A program made the translations under genes and the position numbers. Under the pieces are notes generated by a model. It was given only the letters and a program-made list of their open reading frames with translations, was not told where the DNA came from and searched no databases. Of a stretch of DNA of 64,000 bases, positions 1-18,000 are shown piece by piece (the stretch's first letter is position 1; each line of letters starts with the position of its first letter). Origin of the DNA: Lepidonotus clava (Eukaryota > Annelida > Polychaeta > Phyllodocida > Polynoidae); the NCBI GenBank assembly GCA_936440205.1, contig OW387135.1, positions 37,302,792-37,366,791 of the forward strand. The letters are read 5' to 3'.

Positions 1-29
1 GATACTCTATTCCCCCAAATTGCCTCTTA

Positions 30-4267
<4,238 letters not shown>

Positions 4268-4270
<3 letters not shown>

Positions 4271-4300
4271 GTTGGAAGTCACAGGATAGAAGAGGAAGTG
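4268..4300 (-). promoter_or_regulatory. RPL3: RPL3 5' end with a terminal-oligopyrimidine (TOP) tract
   Basis: On the minus strand, CTTCCTCTTCTATCC lies about 13-30 nt upstream of the ATG, so transcription probably starts at a C near 4298. A C followed by a pyrimidine run is the TOP signature that links ribosomal-protein mRNAs to growth-dependent translation. The start site is inferred from this motif only. Confidence 0.55.
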
Positions 4301-4845
4301 TATTCACGCCGCGGACCAAACTTGGCTACCTGCGGGCCTGCGGGCACCAGTTAACATAGATTATAGCCTCGAACCCCTAACGAATTCATACAGTTCCACT
4401 TTTCTGTCAATAGATATTCACCCTAAGAAAGTTTTATTTCACAGAAAAATAAGATACCCAAATATACTGTACGAAAAAATAGACGATACACTTTTTGTAT
4501 GTCATTTAAATTCTTTAGTGTCGAGGCTAGAGAAGTCACTCTACACTCTTCAAGCACAACCTCTACTGGAAAGTGAAATACAATGTCGTTATATTTTGCT
4601 TTGTACTTAAAGCAAAATATAGCTAAAATGAGATCTAAAAAGCAATTTGTATGATAATTTTTAGTAAAAGACTCTCAAGCGAACATCCTATAAAAAAAAC
4701 ATTTTTACGACTTACGGTATACCGTTCGCTGGTTCCCCGCAAGTTTGTGTACGTTCATACATTTGTAAGCCAGACACCAGTGCCAGACAAGAAGGTCACC
4801 GAGAGAAAAGCGATATTTGTCGGTGGTTTTGGATTAAATTCAAAG
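4271..4845. promoter_or_regulatory. Divergent promoter region between RPL3 and NDUFB10
   Basis: About 575 bp separate the RPL3 ATG (minus) from the NDUFB10 ATG (plus), so both promoters must lie here. No TATA box is obvious near the RPL3 TOP start. The NDUFB10 frame is open upstream to 4651 but its conserved part begins only after 4846, so the upstream part is more likely 5' UTR. Confidence 0.6.
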
Positions 4846-7800
4846 ATGTCAGGGGATCCACCTGGTCAGAATAAGATAGAAAAGCTGATATTGGGTCTTT
4901 TCGGAGTTATAGACAAGCCTGTTACATTATTCCGAGGTAAGCCATTGGAATAGTTTAGTATATCGCTCAATATCATTTGTGTCAGACTCCAGACTGCCGG
5001 AGTCCAGAGACTGGCAGAGTCAGACTCAGAGACTCAACAACTGTCGTGCTCGCATTCGCAGCGTCAGTAACGTTATTTAGAATAATGAATTCGACCGTCC
5101 AAGCATTTTATCTGATTGTATTAGATTAACATTGTGTCCACTAGCAATTGCCATTCAATATCAGATCAGAAGAAAGTTTTATTAAAGTTAAGACAGTAGT
5201 GTCTAGTGTCAGTAGTGAGTAGATATTTACATCCCAGCAGTTTATCCACCAAAAAGTGTCCCCTGTTTGATCGCTATGAAAATTGCAGGGCATTGCTGCC
5301 ACCTGGTGTTTTATCTACCAATGACTTCCTTGGATACCAGTGACCCCTCCTTGGTTACTCAGGTCACTTCCTGTTGACATTCAAATCTTCAGTCCTGTGT
5401 TGCATTTCATACTAGCAACACCAGGATTTTAACTCTTCAATTTTACAACGATCTACATCTGCCGCCGGCACACGCTCTACTATATTATACTCTCACGCAA
5501 ACCTTTGGACTGGGGAACGAAGTACCTGGAAAAAATGGCGAGCGCGATGGAGAACTTACTGAGAGCGATGGAGGACGACGCGGTGATTCCGCCGTCAGAA
5601 CCGGACGATGTAGCAATGGCCGACCGTTTTCGCGCGCTGGACGTCGCACTGGACAGCTTGGCAGCCAACCCCCCGTTGGATAACGAGGATCTCGACTCGA
5701 CCAGGGGATACTCAAACCCCGATCCAGTGCCAGTGGCGAGGGTTGAAGCCCTGGAACGCGGGATGACGCTCATGTGTAAAAAACTGGACCGTTTATGTGA
5801 GGTGACCACCGCTGTTGCCGCACAAGCCACCGTCACAAACATCAATAGACGCCGCCATGACTCGGCCCGCCAAGCACAGCCCGCAGCCCACATTAGGCCC
5901 GAGATGCCTAGACAGCAGGTGAGGTTCGACGCCCCGCAGTTCGTCACCAACCAACTTGATCGTGAGACATATAGGATTCCGCAACAGGATGGTAAGCAAA
6001 TGGTCGGCGACCTCTTCGTCGACACTCTCATCCCTAAACCGTACATGTACGTCGACCGCTTGTCCGGACAGGGGATGAAGAAGAAACAGGAATACAGGGA
6101 ACATATGACATCAAATGAATACGTAGTGTCCTTTATTTCCATGCTCACCGACCATCGCCTTCGCGCTAACCCTGATCACTTCCACCAGCTAGCGCACTTA
6201 GGGGATGTGACCGAGGACATAGTCACCTGCCCATGGCCCTCCGTTCGTCGCTGGACACAGCACGTCTTCGACAGCGTGGAGAGAGGAGTATACGCGTGGG
6301 AAGACCAACAGAGGATTCAAAACGATCGGTTTCGCCTCTCCCTACGCCACCAACGCGCCGCAGACACGTCTCAGCGCACATCTGGCTCACAGGATGGCCA
6401 GAAAGAGGTGGTGTGCCCAGATTTTTGTACCAGGTCGTGCCCCGCGGGGGGAAAAGGGAAACATCATGTTGAAGGAGCCGTCAAGTTTGTGCACACATGC
6501 ATGTACTGTCAGGCGACCAACGTGCCTAGAACTGATCACTCACTGGCCGAGTGTAAGCGTAAGGAGCGCCACACCGCCATCGTCGCGGCAGCAAATGCAG
6601 CCCAGCAGGCACCAACGCCACCCCAGTTCCAACCGGGCCTGTACCAACACCCGAATACCCAGAATAGATATAAACATCCTCACCAGTACGTTCACCAGTA
6701 CGTACAACAGCAGCCACAACAGGCTGCAAACGCCGCATCGCAGGCCCCAAAAAACTCTTAGTCGGCGCGGCGATGGCCGCGCCCGCTTCCGCTGAGGCGC
6801 CTCAGGATAGCCACGTGTGCGGCAGCGTTGGTAAACAAGCTCCGCGGAGCACCGCCGACGTCACATCCGCAGGCGCACTTCCGGATTCAGCCCCACGAGA
6901 GGAAGACAACACTCCCGTCGCCTCTGTAGCTGCCTCCTCGACCCATCCGGCAGCTTTTGACTGGTTAGTACATGGTCAACTCGCAGACACAGTTAATGTC
7001 GAACATGTTATCGATTTTGATTACATTAGGGTCCTCTGCGAGAATGATAAATTAGACTGTAACATCGACATTAACCCTAGCGTCTTCGCCCCATATAGGA
7101 GGGCCACTTGGCCCGCCCCAGACCTTGGCACGCGTTATGAGGAATATGCTGTCATCTACAACGCTGTCAGGTCCACCGGGCTCCCTAATGTTCTCGCCGC
7201 CCGCATTCCAGTCCGAAGTGCATTGAATGTCCAAGCTTGGACAAAGTACCTGGCTGGTGTGGACGACGTCCTCCTAGACTATGTTATATACGGCTTCCCC
7301 ATGGGGTACATTGGCCCGGTATCGGACACACTCGACGCCTCCAATCATCCTAGCGCGGATGCCTTCCCACAACAGGTGGATAGATTTCTGGACAAGGAGA
7401 TATCTTTTGATGGAGTGTTAGGCCCACTTGATTACCCGCCATTCTCTGAATGGGCACACGTCTCTCCCATTATGACTCGCCCGAAGTTAAATCCCGGAGA
7501 GAGACGGATCATAACTGACTTAACGTACCCAGATAACTCCTCCGTAAACGCATATATTCGCAAGAATACCGTGATGGGCCTGACACAAAGCCATTGTCTC
7601 CCATCGGTGGACGCTGTTGTGCAAAAAATCCAAGCGTCGGGCCCACATGTTCATATGTTTACCTTAGATGTGGCCAGGGCATATAAAAATTTCAGGTCGT
7701 GCCCCCTGGACTGGCCGCTCCTCGCCATGAGGTGGGGAAACAGTTATTTCCTTGATGTCACCATGCCCTTTGGTGCCAGGGCCAGCAGTGGGCACATGCA

Positions 7801-10800
7801 ACGCGTGGCCGACGCGATCGTGCGGGTCCTGGCATCCAAGGGAATAGATGCACTCATGTACTTAGACGATATTATTGTCGTGGCCCCCAGTAAGGACGTG
7901 GCTATGGAACAGTATGACACAACGAAGTCCCTCCTCGCGGAACTCGGCCTCCCGGAGGCCGCGGACAAGTCCCAGCCTCCTGCCCAGAGAGTGCGCTGGC
8001 TTGGGATTGATATAGACGCGGCCCGGGGTGTCTTGGAGATCCCCAAGGATAAGCTGGAAGTAGTGATAGCGGTGGTCGAGGAGACGATGTTCAAAAGATC
8101 GATCACTGTTAAGCACTTGCAATCCGTTATCGGAAAGCTATTACATATAGCAAAGTGCGTCAGGCCGGCTCGCCTCTTTGTCTCCCGCCTCCTGGAGGCT
8201 CTCAGGGGGGCAAAGAGGCGCTCCCTGAACATAAACTCTGACATAAAAAGCGACCTCCTGTGGTTTAGTGACTTCGCCCGCCAATGGAATGGCGTGGCGG
8301 TCTTTCCACAGGAGGCCCCCTCACGCGAGTTCGTGGTTGATGCGTGCGCCACAGGTATAGGGGCAGCCAGTGAAAGGTCCGCCTACACGTACAATGTGGC
8401 GCATCCAACCGATCCGATAAAGAACATCTCCGAACTCGAAGCCATTAATGTGGCAGTGGCCTTACAAACGTTTATCGGCGAGTCCGATCGAGGTCGCACT
8501 GTTGTTGTCTACTGCGACAATATGGCGGCAGTCCACACCTTTCAGTCTGGACGCGCCAAAAATAGAGTGCTACTTGAGGCGGCCCGGGCGGCGTGGATGA
8601 TCCAGGCGCTGTTCCAGGTTAATGTGGTCTATCACCACATCCCGGGCCGCCTCAACGACCTAGCGGACGTGCTGAGCAGAGCCTCCACCTCTCCCACACA
8701 GAGCTGGAGGGCTCTGAAAATGGTACGCGACCGCTCCCTGACCTGGATTGCCCCATGCCTTTACCCCCTAACCTTGGTCCTCCCATTTTTGTTATGCAGA
8801 TCTGGAGCTCCAGCGCCTGGCCCACGCGGCCCAGCTACGACAAACGAGGGCAAGGGCACCGGGTACCAACAACAACAGACGGTCAGCAGTCGGGGCCTTC
8901 TTGAGGTTCTGCCAACGTTACCGTCTCGACCCGGACACCCTGGAGCCCCATCACCTCTGCATGTACATCGAACAGTTGAACAGCTCTGGACTGGCCCCGG
9001 CCACGATCCGCAACCATGTGGGCCATATCCGCACGCATCTTCTCTTGACCGAGCGGCCCCCAGTGGCCAACCATCAGCGGGTGAAGTGGGCTATCGATGC
9101 GACGCTGAGGCGGAAGGACTACGTACCCAAGCCCCGTCCGCCGATTCCAACGGACCAAATCGCGGCGGTGATCAGCGCGCTCCCGGCTACACCAGAGCGA
9201 CTGGCTGTCACCACAGCCGTACTCATGATGTATTACGGGGCCCTCCGTCAGTCGGAGGTTGTTCCCCAGACCATCGCCTCGTTCGACCCATTGAGGCATT
9301 TGACCAGGCAGGATGTAAGACTGACGCAGAACTCGGCGATCATAAAGATCAAGGCCGCGAAAAATCTGCAAAAACACAACCAGACCCGGGAGGTGACAAT
9401 TCTCGCGGCAAGCGACCCAGGAGCTTGCTTGATAAGGACTATCACGGACATGCTGGTGCAGTCCCCCACGCAGGACTTACAGCAGCCTATGCTGGTGTTT
9501 CCTGGCTCACTGCGTCCGATCCCCGCGTCATATATACGGGCTCAGTGGAAGACGGCATTGGACAAATCGGGTGTCGACAGGGATGCATATACCCTGCACG
9601 CCCTGCGTAAGGCAGCCGTCACCACAGCCTTCCGGGCGGGACATACAGAAAGGCAGGTCCAGCACTTTGGTGGCTGGGCCAGCGAGGCTTACAAACACTA
9701 CGTCCAAAAGGATGAGGATCTCCAAGTGGCTCACCTTTTAGCCACCACTTTAAAACTCACATAAACATTTTGCGGCTTGGCACTTATTTTATCAATGTTT
9801 ATCCATTTTACCAATCTTCTTCGCATCTAAGCGAATATTATAATAAATATTCTGTGTCCAAGTCCGCTCTTACAATTTATTTATTCCATCGAACTATACT
9901 TTTAATCTCGTCATTTACACAAACAATTTTACTATACTCTTACTCAATTTATCTTAGTATGATAATGAACAAGGAGGCGTCTAGTAATGTGATCGCTATG
10001 AAAATTGCAGGGCATTGCTGCCACCTGGTGTTTTATCTACCAATGACTTCCTTGGATACCAGTGACCCCTCCTTGGTTACTCAGGTCACTTCCTGTTGAC
10101 ATTCAAATCTTCAGTCCTGTGTTGCATTTCATACTAGCAACACCAGGATTTTAACTCTTCAATTTTACCCTCCCACCCTCGCCTCATATGTATACTACAC
10201 CTTTTTCATTGTACTATTTTATCCCACATTTTATGTTCAACAACTCTTACCCTCAAGGGCACTTATTTTATCAATGTTTATCCATTTTACCAATCTTCTT
10301 CGCATCTAAGCGAATATTATAATAAATATTCTGTGTCCAAGTCCGCTCTTACAATTTATTTATTCCATCGAACTATACTTTTAATCTCGTCATTTACACA
10401 AACAATTTTACTATACTCTTACTCAATTTATCTTAGTATGATAATGAACAAGGAGGCGTCTAGTAATGTTTGAGGTAAAAGCTGTGACTGAGTTTTTCAC
10501 TTGTAAAATGAAAATATAAGATCAAGAAAATATAAGTTGAACCTGCAAGAATATTAATTTACATTATTTTCCCTTCAAAATGGCATAGCTTTGATTTGTA
10601 ATTTGCCCTCAAGCCAAGGCTCAAGCTGTGCAGTGAGCCTTCTAAATACATGTCATGTGTATTCGCCGTGTTACGGTTCCTCCAGATTATCATTTTGACA
10701 GGGCAAAACCAGAGTACCATGGATAACTGGCTGTAACAGTGTAACTCTTGAACCAATTCAGATAGAAATAAAATTCAAAAAGCAAATTAAAGGGATGTTC

Positions 10801-13800
10801 TCGTCCCTGAGAAGGCCGTAATTAGCTACGTTGTAACTTCCTGATAGCCGTGACAATTTCAAGACATGACCAATGACATTACGTCATTACATTCTAACAC
10901 TGCAAAACACGTCTTCTGCCGTCGCGTTGCTAGGCTTACATCGGTGGGTGTATCTCATTGAACTCATGGACAAGAATGTCCCTTTAAACTAGACATTGAA
11001 TCTGGCTGATATTACATTGCTCAATTTTTGTTTTGGCAGGGTAATACAAGTGTGGACTATACTCTATAGTACCTTTGAAAGCCCTGCCAAAACAAAGGTA
11101 TAGGTCCGTTTTTGAAGTGGGTCTATTGTTGTGGATCAGCGGACCGTGTAATTGTTTAATTGGTGTGCCCTCCCTGACCCCCAGTGGTGGTCAGACTGTG
11201 GGGCCTCCACTCAGTGTCTTCTCATTGGTCACTGGTGGTAGAGGTAGGAGGGACAAGTATCAGTGATTGACATCCAGTGTCCATGGGTCCTATATATAGA
11301 GGTATGTCCAATTTGAGAGATTGGAAAGCCCAGGTTGCCCTGAAAACAATATTAATTTGTTGTTTCCAATAAATGTACTCATGTATTTATATCTGACAAA
11401 TACTTTAGGTATAAGTGTTCAAACTATTTTTATTGATAAGCATTTGATTTATCATTACTTAATTATGTAAAATATCTTCATTTCAAATTGATTTTAATTT
11501 TTGCTGCGGTGGCGTCTTGGATTATATCAGATTAAGGGCAACGCCAACGAAGCCTTACTGTCGGAGGTTTTTCATTGTATAAAATCAGAGACCCATGAAA
11601 TTGACCAGGGGTTTGTGAATAGAAATCAAATGAGCCGTGAAATGGTCTCTTGAAATAGGTGGGGCAATTAGTACCAGTTAGTGGCCTCCCCCACCCCTAC
11701 CCTGGACGCTCATTGGTCCACTGGTCTGGCCTACCTGTGCCTGCACGGACGGTAAGTGAAGGGGGAGGGGGTGGGAGACGCCACTCATGCTCGGGGTCAG
11801 TGGTAGACACACCGCCTCTACTCACGTAGGGGGGGGGGGGGGGTCAAGGTGTGTCACCTGTATACGTGCATGTCCACACTAAGGGGCATAATGAGGTTCT
11901 CCTGACTTTGAGGAATTATAACTCATGAACTAAAAAGAATTTAGGGTTTTAATTGTTAATTTTTGAAAATGTATTTGCAGAATGACCCTGAGAGATAGTA
12001 GACATAGCATCATGGCATTGTGCTTATAATTTTCAGTAACATAAATGATATTAGTGAAAAATAATTTGATTTTTCGGGCCATTTTTGTGACATGTTAAAC
12101 ATGCTTGGAAGGCATGGCCTAAAAACAGATTCAATGTAAATATAAGGTAAAATCGACCATCCTAATGAATAAAATGAATGATAAAGTAATTAAAAACAAA
12201 TCTATACTAAGGAAAAATAATATTTTTTGATGATTTAAAGCAATTTTGAATTGTGTCACGGACGTGACTTGAGTCTGTCAAAATATCTGTCTATTTCAGA
12301 ATTTTTTGATGCAAAAACATAAGTTTTTACATACATAATTTTTTTTGCTACAAAAAGTCCCAAATATTTACTTTATGGAGGCTCATCATTATATGTATTG
12401 TAATTAGATAGAAATTCTAAAACATATGTCAAAAAATAAAAGTTCAATTCCGTCAACTTTTTTAATAATCTGTCCGTGACATTTTATATGTCATTTTTAT
12501 TGTTTCCCAGCAGATAACATGATAACTGTATCTTAAGGACATTACTATATGATTGAAATTATCAATTTAGTCATTTCCTTTTTGATAGTAATTTTTGAAA
12601 CATGGAAAAAATAAGGGCAAACATTGTCTGTCAACAAACTTGATTGTTGTCACATCCGTGACGCTGAACTATTGTTAGTGTTTGATTTAATACTGCTTGA
12701 TGTGTATAGTTAATTTATCCATGAGTCGTTTGTCCAGTTTGTCTGAGTCAATCAGACTGCGTTTAAAGTTAATGCATCCATTCCCCAATAGTTCAAAAGA
12801 AATGGACGATGAGGGAGCTGGTAAAGTGAAAGGTCTTTTATTCAGTTAACATCTCATCCCGAGTCAAAGCCACAGTGAATAAGTCTCTATCAGTCCACCT
12901 TCCCATCTCCTACCAGCAATCAACCACATTTAGAATACAAGTTGTTCCAACACATCCTAGACCGCCCTAGTGCTTAGCTCTATCACAATCCTTTGTCCGA
13001 AGCTGTTGGCAGTGGTAAACTCCAGTATACTGCGCAGGAGCCGCAGGTATTACTCCGAGCAGTTCTTCTATTTCTATGGTTAAACTCTAACTCCTAACTA
13101 ACTCGCTCCCTACCTTTGCAACACCTTTTATACTGGTTAACAGGTGGCGCTGGGAGCGTAAAATATCTCTGCGTAGAGGTAGACTTGCTAGGTCTGATCC
13201 TAGCTATATTATACAAGATGATAATATATTAAAAGTACTAAGCTATTAGTACAACGCAACATCGCGTCCGTGACAAAATAATGTTTTTTTAGTCAAAGTA
13301 CATTTTATTATTCATAGAATTATGTCTTCATAAAACAAATTTGTATAAGAAAGATTAAATATACAATAAAATGTTAGAAATGATGTAAAATAATGGTTAC
13401 TTTTACTAATTTTTCATTTGTTTAGCTTGCGTCACGGACGCGATGATTGACAATGAGTCGTGTCACGGACGTGACTGTCTGAAAATCCATTCTTACTCTG
13501 GAAAAAACATAATGTATCAGATGAATTTTATTCCTTTTACATTCTGAGCTTAAATTCTCTCTTAGGTGAGATGTTTGAAGTGGCCTTTCATTCAGAAATA
13601 TTAAAATAATTGAATTTATTTATGAGATGTCAAACATAGCAGTCTGTCAATCATCACGTCCGTGACGTCTGTCAAACATCACGTCCGTGACATATAACCT
13701 GAAAACATCACGTCCGTGACAATGTCAACAATCTGTCCGTGACAAAAAATGACCGTTTAAGGTCAAAATACATGTACTTAAAAAGACATAATTTAAGGGA

Positions 13801-15011
13801 TCCTACATGTTTATATAAGTTAGTCTGTCAGATTGTAAGCAGCATTGCAATAAAATTATTAGATAATCAAAATTAAGGGAAAATAGAAAATGGCAGTTTT
13901 AAGTGTGCCAATTTGTAATGTCAAAAGTATCCATAAATTCAAAAAATGAATAAATTTACGTTTTTGAAGGGGAGAATACAATATTCCATGATGGGAATTT
14001 TTCAACTTTGGTGATCTACAAGGAATTTGTTGAAGAATTAATATCAAAAACTGAATTTCAAATTGTCAACATCATGTCCGTGACACCAAAAAAGATCTAT
14101 TTAAATGGTTAAAAAATCATTGAAATTAATTTTTTTTTATCTTTTCATGATAAGAAAATGAAAATAGGGACACTTTAAAACATTTCTGTGACTGTTTTTG
14201 ACAAATCACAAAACATCTAAATTTGAGTAGTCATGTCACGTTTTTATGCCCTTTAGTGTGGACATGCTCATACACCTGCCTGGAACCAGTAAGACCCTTT
14301 TGCACAGCTATTTGGCCGGACATGCCCTATTAGTAGCAGTAAGTGGTCAGGTCGGGGTGTGCGCACCAGGCAGGGAGGGGGGGGGGTGTGAACTTGTTGG
14401 CCCCCCTGGCCTGTCAATCACCCTGTATCCAGTGGGAAGTGGGAGTGGGAAGTTGCCACCGCAGATACCGGACCCAGCCTTGGGGTCCGGACAGTTGGAG
14501 ACTTCTTGTAATTTTAGTAAGGGCAAACAATGAAACAGAAATCGAAATTTCCTTTGGCCTTGACTGGCTCCTCTCTGGCCTGACTGGTGAGGTGGGATGT
14601 TGGGGGGGGGGGGGGGGGAGGTGCCTGGGTGCCTAGTACACCGTCACCCCCCCCATGTGTGTCAGTCGGAGGTAGTGGCGTCGGGCTGGGGGGGCTGGGA
14701 GGGCAGGCCGTGGGCAGGCCTTGTGGCTGGGGGTTGGTTTGTGGGGGAGGGGGCGGGGGGGGGGGGGGGGGGGTGTAGATCGGCCAGCCGGCTACGGTGG
14801 CCCATTGGGACAAATACCCCCTCCCCTACCAACCAACCCCCCTCCCCTCCCTGCGACCACCATTACGTGAGGGGGGGGAGGTAGGCCTACGATGGGGGGA
14901 GGGGGAGGGGGGAGGTTATCCCCATTTGGGCAGTGTTGCACTTTGGGTTTGGTTTCATTCACACAGTTGGCCTGACGTCGTAGCATGGGATTTTCAATGT
15001 AAGGTATACAT

Positions 15012-15067
<56 letters not shown>

Positions 15068-18000
15068 AGCATTAAACTCCTTTATCATTACAACATTGTC
15101 ATTATTCATATTTTCTATGATACAAAACACATGTTATCCACACTAATTATAAGCCTATCCACGCTAATTATAAGCCTAATAGGTGCAATATATTACTATA
15201 TCTGGGACTCTCTCCTTGGGTATCATCTTTCTGCCCCCCACCCCCCACCCCACCTTTTGAAATTAGTTCCACCAAATTTTGCTTTTAAAAAACACATATT
15301 TTCATTGAATCAATTTTTTTCTAATTTTCTACTTAGAAAAATTAGGCATGTATGAAAACTGTTGCAAAATTATATGTACTCTATTCAAACTCAGCCTGTT
15401 ATTCCTCAACCTCATTTTCTCTAACTTATTTTGAAACATATGTAATAGCAAAACAATATTTTTTCAGAAAAATGCTTTAGATGGAGCTAAAATAAGGAAA
15501 ACACAAATAAATGCCCGACTTTTGACACAAATGTCCGACTTTTGACACAAAAAGCAGGGTGTTTTAGAACATTCTTATGACCCAAGATAATTCTTTTTCA
15601 GTATTGTACATGAGAATTTTGCCCAATTCCTCAAAATAAATATATATATATATCAAATTTTTAACAATTTTAAGCATTCCATTGAGATTTACACAATAGT
15701 GTCCGACTTTTGAAATTTCTCCCCATATGATATGTGCTTTCCTAGGCAATTATTTGCTACCTTATTTGCTTAAATCAGGACTGATTGGAAGCTTTTAACA
15801 CTATTTTTTTTAGAGTTCATCATTACTGTATTTTTATAGCATCATCGCTATGGGTACTCCCTCGATAAGTCATGTCATCCGTCATTAAAGTCTTTTTTAA
15901 CTTAGTCTGAGAACTGTTCTGACTTCATTCCCACGATGGCCCTGCTCCCATTCATTCAATCAAAGTGAACTTATAGTTCTTCTCCACAGACCACTTTTCA
16001 ACCTGCTCGAAAATACACTAAAACTCCAAGTGGAACCCCCAGATTGTGAAAGGAGCTTAGGGGCCTTCCATTAAGTATGTACGCACATTTTCAAAAATCT
16101 CAGTCCCCCCGCCGCCCCTTGGGCAAAAATACACATTGGATTAGTACTAAAACATACGCACATTTTCAAAAATCTCAGACTCCCCTTGGTGCGTACATAC
16201 TCAATGGAAGGCCCCTTACCAAGAAGGTGTCCTTGTTATATCTGAAGTTAGAAATAGTGTTCCAGACATTTTTCAAGGAGATTTAGTCCTTTTGTTCAGC
16301 CTCTTTCAGTTGCTTTTCAAACTGATGATAGCTTTCAGCATGTGCTACTGCTTAGGATGGCTACCAGCAGACTATCATTGCAGGCAGGTCCAGTCCTATA
16401 AGAAAAAAGAGGCTAAGCAAACTTTTGAATCCTTGATATTAAGATAAGACTACTTAAAAATCCCATAAGAATACCATAAATTAGATTCAGAAGTTATGGT
16501 GATAAAGAAGGTATGTCTGAAGTTACAAGACCAGACATGAAGTTATGCAAAGCAGGGGTCGCCAAAAAGACGCCAATTTCAGAATTACCGTAAGTCGCAA
16601 TTTTTGATGTCTTGCTGTTAGTTTTATATTGAAAAGGAAAAGCCATATCATGATTTGAGTCGCCAAATGAACACAACTATTGGCGACCTGGCACCTTCAT
16701 AGGGCGACCCTGCAAAGGCTTCTTAAACAAAATGGTAGACTGTCAATCATAGGACCGAATAGGAGCTCACCCTGACCATAGTATAAAGCAGGTCAGGGAT
16801 TTTCTCAGACTATTTTATCTCAGTTCATGGTTGGAGTGTATGTATGCCAGGCGTCATGTTTTTGCCTGACACAATGTCCAACGTTTTAGGACAATATCTC
16901 ACATTCTGGTCAAAACATCAGACAGTGAGACACATCTGGCAAAAAAAGTGTTTTTAAAAACACTATGGTTGCACAAAGTTTTCAGCAGTTAAAGGGCATT
17001 GTCTTGATATTCGTGTTAGACTTGAACAGTTTACAAAGATATGCAGTGTTCGAAATTAACTTTTTGGGACGTTAGCCATCTGGGCTGACATTCATGCAAA
17101 AATGTCACCCCTGATAGCAAACTCTCAGCCCGAAATTTGTATGATCAAAAAACTTGGATATGTGTGCATCATAGATATGCCGGGTGCATGATTTGTTTAC
17201 CCTTTGCACCCACAGTGTGCATGAAATAAATCCTTAATTTGGAACACTGAGTTGGACATGGCTACAAGGTCCTTAACTATAGAAGACCATGGAACTTTGG
17301 CTGGTACCAGACTTTCATCTGAGTAAATTATGTCAAGTTTTCCCCATAAGGCCAAAAAAAGAATAGTTGTGTTCAGGTTTCGTTCCTCCATAAAATTAGG
17401 GTATTTTTAATTATTTTTTTATATCTTATCTGTAATGAAAGACAGGGTTAAACATTAAGAACTTTAAACCTTCGCAATTCATCCTCTTCAACAATTTTTC
17501 GCATCTGTAATACATATTTGATGCTATACAAGCTACCCAAAGGTCGTATCTGACAAATATGAATTATAGATGAATGGCTTAAATTAAATCAGTTTAATCA
17601 CTCCAAATTACATAAATAACATTTATGAATTGAAATTAAAGGAAGTATGTTAGGATTAACTATATTTGATTACACTCAGGATTTATATAATATAATTTAC
17701 ACTATCACATGTTAATACAGATAAGATACAACCTCATGTTACTCAACACCTCACCCCGTGGGGGACCGGGGTGGGGGCTCCTGTTGGAGCTCCCTGGGAA
17801 GAATGTTTCCTCAGTATCTCCTGCTTGTTGTAGGAGGTGACTAAAAGGGGAACCCTGTGTCCCCAACAGGGACACAGGGTTATGATGACGTTTGGGTAGC
17901 TAGATGCTAGTGACATAGCCCCTTGGGACAACGACATATATTTTTAAGTCCTCAGAGATTGAACCCGGGTCTCCTGCATGCAAGGCGACAGTGCTACCCC

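Larger units (their letters stand above)
5269..10469 (+). mobile_element. Ngaro/DIRS-type tyrosine-recombinase retrotransposon, looks whole
   Basis: A 5.2-kb element in NDUFB10 intron 1, in the host-gene sense. Its ends are split direct repeats in the order A1 (5269-5446), coding region, B1 (9779-9990), A2 (9991-10168), B2 (10258-10469). A1 and A2 (178 bp) look identical, as do B1 and B2 (212 bp). This A-ORFs-B-A-B layout, with an RT/RNase H and a tyrosine recombinase but no integrase or LTRs, is that of Ngaro-like members of the DIRS order. The long reading frames are open and the repeats undiverged, so the insertion is recent. It is more GC-rich than the intron around it. Confidence 0.9.
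11541..14510. repeat. 3-kb repeat, family member 1
   Basis: The ends resemble those of 31063-34219. Both left ends carry CTTTACTGTCGGA-like and ATTGTATAAAATCAGAGA motifs; both right ends carry AGTGGGAAG, AGATAC and GGAGACTTCTTGT motifs. The right end read on the other strand (GAAGTCTCCAACTGTC) weakly mirrors the left (GAAGCCTTACTGTC), suggesting a non-autonomous DNA transposon. A CACTA-like element sits inside it, and poly-G runs are present. Confidence 0.45.

Noticed and set aside
4651-4845. Upstream in-frame extension of NDUFB10 exon 1
   Set aside because: It would add 65 residues before the conserved part, beyond the family length; more likely 5' UTR.
5480-9734. Minus-strand open frames across the retroelement
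   Set aside because: Shadows of the GC-rich element genes on the other strand.
14246-15075. Several long Gly- or Pro-rich open frames
   Set aside because: Produced by poly-G/poly-C and TA runs, without conserved sequence.
17950-18000. Possible tRNA gene
   Set aside because: Anticodon and acceptor stems do not close; it is better explained as a SINE head.
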